From: Actinomyces haliotis
Lineage (GTDB): Bacteria; Actinomycetota; Actinomycetes; Actinomycetales; Actinomycetaceae
NCBI RefSeq assembly: GCF_015355765.1
Contig: NZ_JACWNA010000024.1
Coordinates: 1-60,677, forward strand
DNA: 60,677 bases
Reading direction: 5' to 3'
Shown here: positions 55,083 through 60,677 of the stretch, piece after piece
Layout: each line of letters opens with the position of its first letter
Numbering within the stretch: the stretch's first letter is position 1
The notes under the pieces: model-generated
Databases searched by the model: none
What the model saw: only the letters and a program-made list of their open reading frames with translations
Told to the model about the DNA's origin: nothing
Made by a program: the position numbers and the translations under genes

Positions 55083-55111
55083 GCCCCGCCGACCACGGGG
55101 GTCGGCGGGGC
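55083..55111 (-). terminator. Terminator of the sigma factor gene
   Basis: A perfect 12-bp stem (55083-55094 with 55100-55111) with a 5-nt loop lies 20 bp past the sigma factor stop codon, with no T run. Confidence 0.8.
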
Positions 55112-55130
55112 CTCGTGCGCGTCGAAGCGC

Positions 55131-56786
<1,656 letters not shown>

Positions 56787-56866
56787 GGAGTTCCTTTCAC
56801 GTGGGAGGGCGGTTCAGGTGGCGGACCCGCGCCTCCCGGGCGCAGGTCACCACCGACGCTGCAGGC

Positions 56867-56892
56867 AACCGTGCCATTGTAGCGTTTATTCC
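56867..56892 (-). promoter_or_regulatory. SigR/SigH-type promoter motif upstream of the sigma factor
   Basis: Read leftward, GGAAT (56892-56888), exactly 18 nt, then GTT (56869-56867), the consensus spacing for the disulfide-stress sigma SigR/SigH. A housekeeping-like -10 TACAAT (56881-56876) lies in the same stretch. The leader to the start codon is about 80 nt. Confidence 0.5.
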
Positions 56893-56961
56893 CACCGGCA
56901 CCCGTCGGCACCGGGGCGGGTGGGGCGCACCCGGGCCGTCCCCGCTCGGTACCCTGGCCGC

Positions 56962-58149
56962 ATGAGTGACCTGCCCCGGACGATGACGCTCGTGCGCACC
57001 GCCGTCTCGGCGAGCCTCGACGAGGTCCTCGCCGAGCGCCGCACCGCCCTCGTCGGCGTCGGGGGCGCCGCCGACCTCCTGGACGCCGCCACCACCCTGC
57101 TCTCCGGCGGCAAGCGCATGCGCGCCGTCCTCGCCGCTACCGGCCTCGCCCTCGCCGTCGAGGACCCCGCCGAGCGCGAGGAGGTCATCGCCGGCCCCAC
57201 CGCCGCACGCCTCGGGGCCGCCCTCGAGCTCTACCAGGCCAGCGCCCTCGCCCACGACGACGTCATCGACGCCGCCGAGACCCGTCGCGGTCTGCCCGCC
57301 GCTCACCGCGCCATGGCCTCCCTCCACGCCGGGCGGGGCTGGCGTGGCTCCTCCTCCGACTTCGGCTCCAGCGCCGCGATCCTCCTGGGCGACCTGCTCC
57401 TCTCCGCCGCGGGCCGCGAGGCAGGATCCGCCCTCGCCGCCAGCGGCGCCGATCCCGCCGCCCGCGTCGCCGCCCGCGAGGCCTTCGACGCCATGACCGA
57501 GGAGGTCGCCGTCGGCCAGTTCCTCGACCTGCGCGGCGAGGCCCTTCCGCTGCCCGCACCGGGCGAGGACGCGACGGCGGCCGCGGCCCTCATGCGCGAC
57601 CAGGCCCTCGAGGTCGTGCTGCGGAAGTCCGCGCGGTACTCCGTCGCGAGTCCCCTGCTCATCGGGGCGCTCCTCGCCGGCCTCTCCCCCGCCTCGGCCG
57701 AGCACGCGCAGCTCACCCGCTTCGGCGAGGAGGTCGGGATCGCCTTCCAGCTGCGCGACGACGTCCTCGGCGTCGTCGGCGACCCCGCGACGACGGGGAA
57801 GCCGGCCGGCGACGACCTGCGCGAGGGCAAGCGGACCGTCCTCCTCGCCACCGTCTGGGGCCGCACCGACGAGGCTGGCCGAGGGCTCCTGCGCGAGGTC
57901 CTCACCCACCGCGGGGCACCGGCTGCGCAGGTCTCTGAGGCCGTCGAGCTCGTCCGCTCCTGCGGCGCCCTCGAAGACCACGAGCGCGAGATCGCGGCGC
58001 ACGTGGCACGGGCGCGCAAGGCCCTCGCCGCCCTCGGCGAGCCGGCCTCGCGGCCAGGGGCGTCCGACGTCGGGGGCGTCCGGCCCTCACGCGCGACCCT
58101 CGACCTCCTGTCCGACGTCGCGGAGGCGCTCACGACCCGCTCCGCGTGA
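56962..58149 (+). CDS. Polyprenyl diphosphate synthase
   Basis: This 395-residue trans-prenyltransferase (GGPP/IspB/IdsA type) condenses IPP with allylic diphosphates. The first Asp-rich motif is ALAHDDVIDAAETRRG and the second QLRDDVLGVVGDPATTGK. GGKRMRA and KSARYS are other substrate sites. Product length cannot be read. ATG at 56962 is 6 nt after TACCCT (leaderless). The PASTA kinase follows 29 bp later, an adjacency seen in other actinobacteria. Confidence 0.92.
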   Translation: MSDLPRTMTLVRTAVSASLDEVLAERRTALVGVGGAADLLDAATTLLSGGKRMRAVLAATGLALAVEDPAEREEVIAGPTAARLGAALELYQASALAHDDVIDAAETRRGLPAAHRAMASLHAGRGWRGSSSDFGSSAAILLGDLLLSAAGREAGSALAASGADPAARVAAREAFDAMTEEVAVGQFLDLRGEALPLPAPGEDATAAAALMRDQALEVVLRKSARYSVASPLLIGALLAGLSPASAEHAQLTRFGEEVGIAFQLRDDVLGVVGDPATTGKPAGDDLREGKRTVLLATVWGRTDEAGRGLLREVLTHRGAPAAQVSEAVELVRSCGALEDHEREIAAHVARARKALAALGEPASRPGASDVGGVRPSRATLDLLSDVAEALTTRSA

Positions 58150-58178
58150 TCGGCGTGGTGGGCCCGTAGACTCCGGAC

Positions 58179-60248
58179 GTGGTCACGGATCCGAACCTCG
58201 GACGCCTGGTCGACTCTCGCTACGAGATCGTCGACCGGGTCGCGCGCGGCGGGATGGCCACCGTCTACCGCGCCCGGGACCGCAGGCTCGACCGTGTCGT
58301 CGCGCTCAAGCTCATGCACCCGCACCTGGCCGACTCCCCCGACTTCGTGGCCCGCTTCCGCCGGGAGGCCCGCGCCGCAGCGCGCCTGTCCAACCCCGGC
58401 GTCGTCGCCGTCTACGACCAGGGCAGCCTCGACGGGATCGCCTACCTCGTCATGGAGCTCGTCGAGGGTCCCAACCTCCGCGACCTCATCGCCGCCGGCC
58501 CGCTCAGCGTCCGTGAGGCCCTCGGCCTCGTCGCGCAGGTCCTCGGTCCCCTCGGCGCCGCGCACCGCGCCGGCCTCGTCCACCGCGACGTCAAGCCCGA
58601 GAACGTCCTCCTGCCGGCCGACGGCTCCGCCGCCAAGGTCGCCGACTTCGGGCTCGCGCGGGCCGTCACCGAGGCGACGCAGACGAGCACCGGGAACGTG
58701 CTCGGCACGGTCGCCTACCTCGCGCCCGAGCTCATCACCCACGGCGCCTCCGGGCCGCGGGCGGACGTCTTCAGCGTCGGCGTCATCCTCTACGAGCTCC
58801 TCACCGGGGAGCAGCCCTTCTCCGCCGAGGCGCCGATCCAGATCGCCTTCCGCAACGTCCACGACGACGTTCCCGCCCCGTCGACGCTCGTCTTCGACCT
58901 CGCGCCGCAGGTGGATGAGCTCGTCCGCGCGATGACGGAGCGGGATCCCGAGCACCGCCTGGCAGACGCGGACGCGGCGCTGGCGTGGCTCCGCTCGACC
59001 GTCGCGGCGCTCACGCCGGCCGAGCTGCGCGTGCGCCGCGGGGGCGGCACCGGTGACGGCCGCACCCAGGACGCGCTCATCGCCAACGCGGCCTCCGCCC
59101 GGGCGGCGCTGCGGGACGGCACCCTGGGCGAGGACCCCGACGCGACGCCCGCGGCGGGCACGCGCACCGTCTCCCTGCCGGTCGGCTCCTTCGCGTCCCG
59201 AGCCGGGACCGGCGCCGGGACGGTCCGCTCCGCCACGTCGAGCACCACGACGAGGGTCCCCGGAGCCCGCAGAGAGGCTCTGCCTCCCGCGCGCACCGCC
59301 GACCCGCAGGCCACCACCGCGGTCCCCGTGCGCCGTCCCGGTGCCCGGAGGGGGCCGCGCCGCCGTACCGTCCTCGCGACCGGGGCGCTCGCCCTGCTCG
59401 GGACCGGAGGAGCCTGCGCCTGGTACCTCACCCAGGGGCCGGGTCGACGCGTGGCCGTCCCCGACGTGGCGGGCCGTGCGCAGGAGGAGGCGCGCAGCGC
59501 CGTCGAGGCGGCCGGCCTCACCTGGGGCTCTCCCAGTGAGAGCTACTCCGACACCGTCCCGGCCGGCACCGTCATCTCGACGCGCCCGTCCGCGTCGGAT
59601 CGGCTGCGGGTATCCGGAACGGTCACGGCCGTCGTCTCGCTCGGCGTCGAGCAGAAGACCGTCCCGGACACGGTCGGTCAGACCCAGGACGCCGCCACCG
59701 GAGCGATCGAGAGCGCCGGTCTCGCCGTCGGCGCCGTCACCCAGTCATGGTCCGCGACCGTCCCGGAGGGACGGGTCATCTTCTCGGACCCGGTCGCCGG
59801 TACCACCCTGGACCACGGCAGCGCCGTCAGCCTCGAGGTCTCCAAGGGGCGGGAGCCCGCTACCGTTCCCGACCTCGCCGGGATGACGCAGGACGACGCC
59901 GAGACCGCCGTCGCGGCCGCCGGACTGGTGCTCGGCGACGTGAGCGAGGAGTTCAGCGACGACGTCGAGCGCGGCGCCGTCATCTCCTCCGACCCGTCCT
60001 CCGGCGCCGACGACGTGCACGTCGGGGACGCCGTCGCCCTCGTCGTCTCCAGGGGGCCGGAGATGGTGACCGTGCCGGACGTCACCGGCAAGCAGGAGTC
60101 CGAGGCCCGGAAGGCCCTCGAGGACCTCGGGCTCGCCGTCACCGTCTCCGACGTCATGGGCGGTCTGTTCGGCACGGCTCACTCCACCGATCCCGCGGCC
60201 GGGGAGAAGGTACGTGGCGGCTCCGAGGTGACGCTCTACATCGTCTGA
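58179..60248 (+). CDS. PASTA-domain Ser/Thr protein kinase (Stk1/PknL-like)
   Basis: This 689-residue membrane kinase has an N-terminal kinase domain (~12-275): glycine loop ARGGMATVY, ALKLMH lysine, HRDVKPENVL, ADFGLA, and APE as YLAPEL. A ~125-residue Ala/Thr-rich linker follows. One transmembrane helix (~395-418, RTVLATGALALLGTGGACAW) leads to four extracellular PASTA repeats (each starting VPD, e.g. VPDVAGRAQEEARSAVEAAG), which bind muropeptides. It probably controls cell wall synthesis and growth. GTG at 58179 is 6 nt after TAGACT (leaderless). A terminator hairpin follows at 60288. Confidence 0.95.
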   Translation: MVTDPNLGRLVDSRYEIVDRVARGGMATVYRARDRRLDRVVALKLMHPHLADSPDFVARFRREARAAARLSNPGVVAVYDQGSLDGIAYLVMELVEGPNLRDLIAAGPLSVREALGLVAQVLGPLGAAHRAGLVHRDVKPENVLLPADGSAAKVADFGLARAVTEATQTSTGNVLGTVAYLAPELITHGASGPRADVFSVGVILYELLTGEQPFSAEAPIQIAFRNVHDDVPAPSTLVFDLAPQVDELVRAMTERDPEHRLADADAALAWLRSTVAALTPAELRVRRGGGTGDGRTQDALIANAASARAALRDGTLGEDPDATPAAGTRTVSLPVGSFASRAGTGAGTVRSATSSTTTRVPGARREALPPARTADPQATTAVPVRRPGARRGPRRRTVLATGALALLGTGGACAWYLTQGPGRRVAVPDVAGRAQEEARSAVEAAGLTWGSPSESYSDTVPAGTVISTRPSASDRLRVSGTVTAVVSLGVEQKTVPDTVGQTQDAATGAIESAGLAVGAVTQSWSATVPEGRVIFSDPVAGTTLDHGSAVSLEVSKGREPATVPDLAGMTQDDAETAVAAAGLVLGDVSEEFSDDVERGAVISSDPSSGADDVHVGDAVALVVSRGPEMVTVPDVTGKQESEARKALEDLGLAVTVSDVMGGLFGTAHSTDPAAGEKVRGGSEVTLYIV

Positions 60249-60287
60249 CGGCGGGGTCTCCCGGTGGGGCCCGGGCCGCGACGAGGA

Positions 60288-60322
60288 ACGGGCCGGCAGG
60301 GCGCGCGGCCCCGCCGGCCCGT
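60288..60322 (+). terminator. Terminator of the PASTA kinase gene
   Basis: ACGGGCCGGC (60288-60297) and GCCGGCCCGT (60313-60322) form perfect 10-bp arms, extended inward by further G-C pairs. It lies 39 nt past the kinase stop. Confidence 0.8.
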
Positions 60323-60349
60323 CACCGCCCGTTACCTTGTTGGTGGTTG

Positions 60350-60548
60350 CCGGCGAGGGATGCCGGTGGCCGGGCCAGCGGTGGTCGGCATGATGTCTTG
60401 CCCCTGTCTTCACAATGATCCGGGGGGTGTTGTCACCGGCCGCCGCAGGGCTGCTGGTTCACCGCTGATCAGGGGAACGGACCGAGACTCGAGTCCTTTC
60501 GTAACGTGGGTGCGGGACCAGCCGCTCGAGGCTGGCCCCGTGTCCTGC
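60350..60548 (+). ncRNA. Candidate IS110 bridge RNA
   Basis: The ~220-nt non-coding stretch before the transposase can fold into three units. (1) A 5' stem-loop, CCGGC/GCCGG (60350-60354 with 60362-60366). (2) A stem of 60365-60373 with 60436-60444 (one wobble; it competes with the last bases of unit 1), enclosing an internal loop and an upper stem 60401-60406 with 60421-60426. (3) GCAGG/CCTGC (60445-60449 with 60544-60548) plus GCTGGT/ACCAGC (60453-60458 with 60517-60522), enclosing a second internal loop and an upper hairpin 60479-60495. A stable hairpin 60513-60523 with 60530-60540 competes with unit 3. Two looped stems in this place match the known target- and donor-binding loops of bridge RNAs. 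The fold was done by eye. Confidence 0.5.
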
Positions 60549-60567
60549 GAGACGAAGGAGCACCGCG

Positions 60568-60677
60568 ATGCGCACCGACGAGATCGATGTGTTCATCGGA
60601 ATCGATGTCGGCAAGTCCGACCACTGGGCCACCGCCCTGAACAGGGACGGCAAGCGCCTGTTCGACAAGGCCCTGCC
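60568..60677 (+). CDS. IS110-family transposase, N-terminal fragment (cut by window end)
   Basis: ATG at 60568, with GAAGGAG 8-14 nt upstream, opens a frame to the window end: 36 full codons. The reading VFIGIDVGKSDHWATAL is the RuvC-like start of DEDD transposases, with the first catalytic Asp in GIDVGK. It would use the bridge RNA to recombine donor and target DNA. The Tnp (Ser) domain lies beyond the window. Confidence 0.88.
   Translation, partial: MRTDEIDVFIGIDVGKSDHWATALNRDGKRLFDKAL

Larger units (their letters stand above)
60330..60677 (+). mobile_element. IS110-family insertion sequence, left end (truncated by window)
   Basis: The start of an IS110-type transposase lies at 60568. IS110 elements carry a non-coding left end and lack terminal inverted repeats, so the boundary cannot be fixed from one side; it probably lies in 60323-60350, between the kinase terminator and the first stem-loop. 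CGTTAC (60330-60335) could pair with GTAACG (60501-60506), which would place the left edge near there. The right end is outside the window. Confidence 0.7.

Noticed and set aside
60459-60668. 69-codon - strand frame in the IS110 left end
   Set aside because: Antisense to the transposase start and the candidate bridge RNA; no recognisable domain.

Overview
This is a high-GC (roughly 70%) chromosomal window from an actinobacterium. Actinomycete hallmarks include SepH, DUF4193, DUF3710, DUF3159 and DUF5998 proteins, a mycobacterial-type LexA box (TCGAAC-N4-GTTCGA), the ImuA'/ImuB/DnaE2 mutasome, a polyprenyl synthetase next to a PASTA kinase, and many genes whose start codon lies 6-7 nt after a TANNNT -10 box (leaderless). 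Gene content and style suggest Actinomycetaceae (Actinomyces or Schaalia-like); that assignment is inference. Almost all of the window is ordinary, densely coding core genome with short intergenic gaps and strong GC hairpin terminators. No prophage, CRISPR array or rRNA was seen.

Layout. 0-8 kb: a small acidic protein, an FAD/NAD(P) oxidoreductase, an M3 oligopeptidase, pyruvate oxidase (poxB), and a TetR/MFS efflux pair with an operator over the MFS promoter. 8-14.5 kb: a GNAT-MazG-like fusion, a second MFS transporter, tRNA-Leu(GAG), hexose-6-phosphate mutarotase, a HAD phosphatase and an AI-2E-family membrane protein. 14.5-26.3 kb: the SOS mutagenesis genes in two places, dnaE2 and imuA'-imuB, both with LexA boxes and a shared 10-nt promoter core. 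Between them lie an amino-acid permease, a satD/DUF3307 pair, thymidine kinase and a PAP2 phosphatase. 26.4-34 kb: a YbhB-like protein, an SDR, trmL, a dihydrolipoamide-dehydrogenase-like flavoprotein, a YbaK-type deacylase and aconitase.

34-41 kb is a conserved actinobacterial block: RNA methyltransferase, KimA-like potassium transporter and, divergently, two TrkA/KTN proteins, followed by DUF3159, OB-fold, DUF3710 and DUF4193 genes. Potassium uptake and its nucleotide-gated regulation probably work together here. 41-52.5 kb: sepH (division), an alkaline-phosphatase-like protein with DUF5998, the two subunits of a second type II topoisomerase (parC, parE) separated by glycerate kinase and a double-GNAT protein, and a small zinc protein. 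52.6-55 kb: a thiMED salvage operon under a TPP riboswitch whose 3' end contains the thiM ribosome-binding site. 55-60.3 kb: the principal sigma factor, a polyprenyl diphosphate synthase and a PASTA Ser/Thr kinase. The window ends inside an IS110-family element, just after the start of its transposase.

Most worth a second look: (1) the IS110 left end, whose non-coding part folds into two successive internal-loop hairpins like a bridge RNA; (2) a principal sigma factor carrying about 110 residues that look like the cap of a right-handed beta-helix, preceded by a highly acidic segment; (3) a SigR/SigH-type motif upstream of that sigma gene; (4) the split but coordinately controlled mutasome; (5) paired TTGT-N12-ACAA repeats in front of satD.
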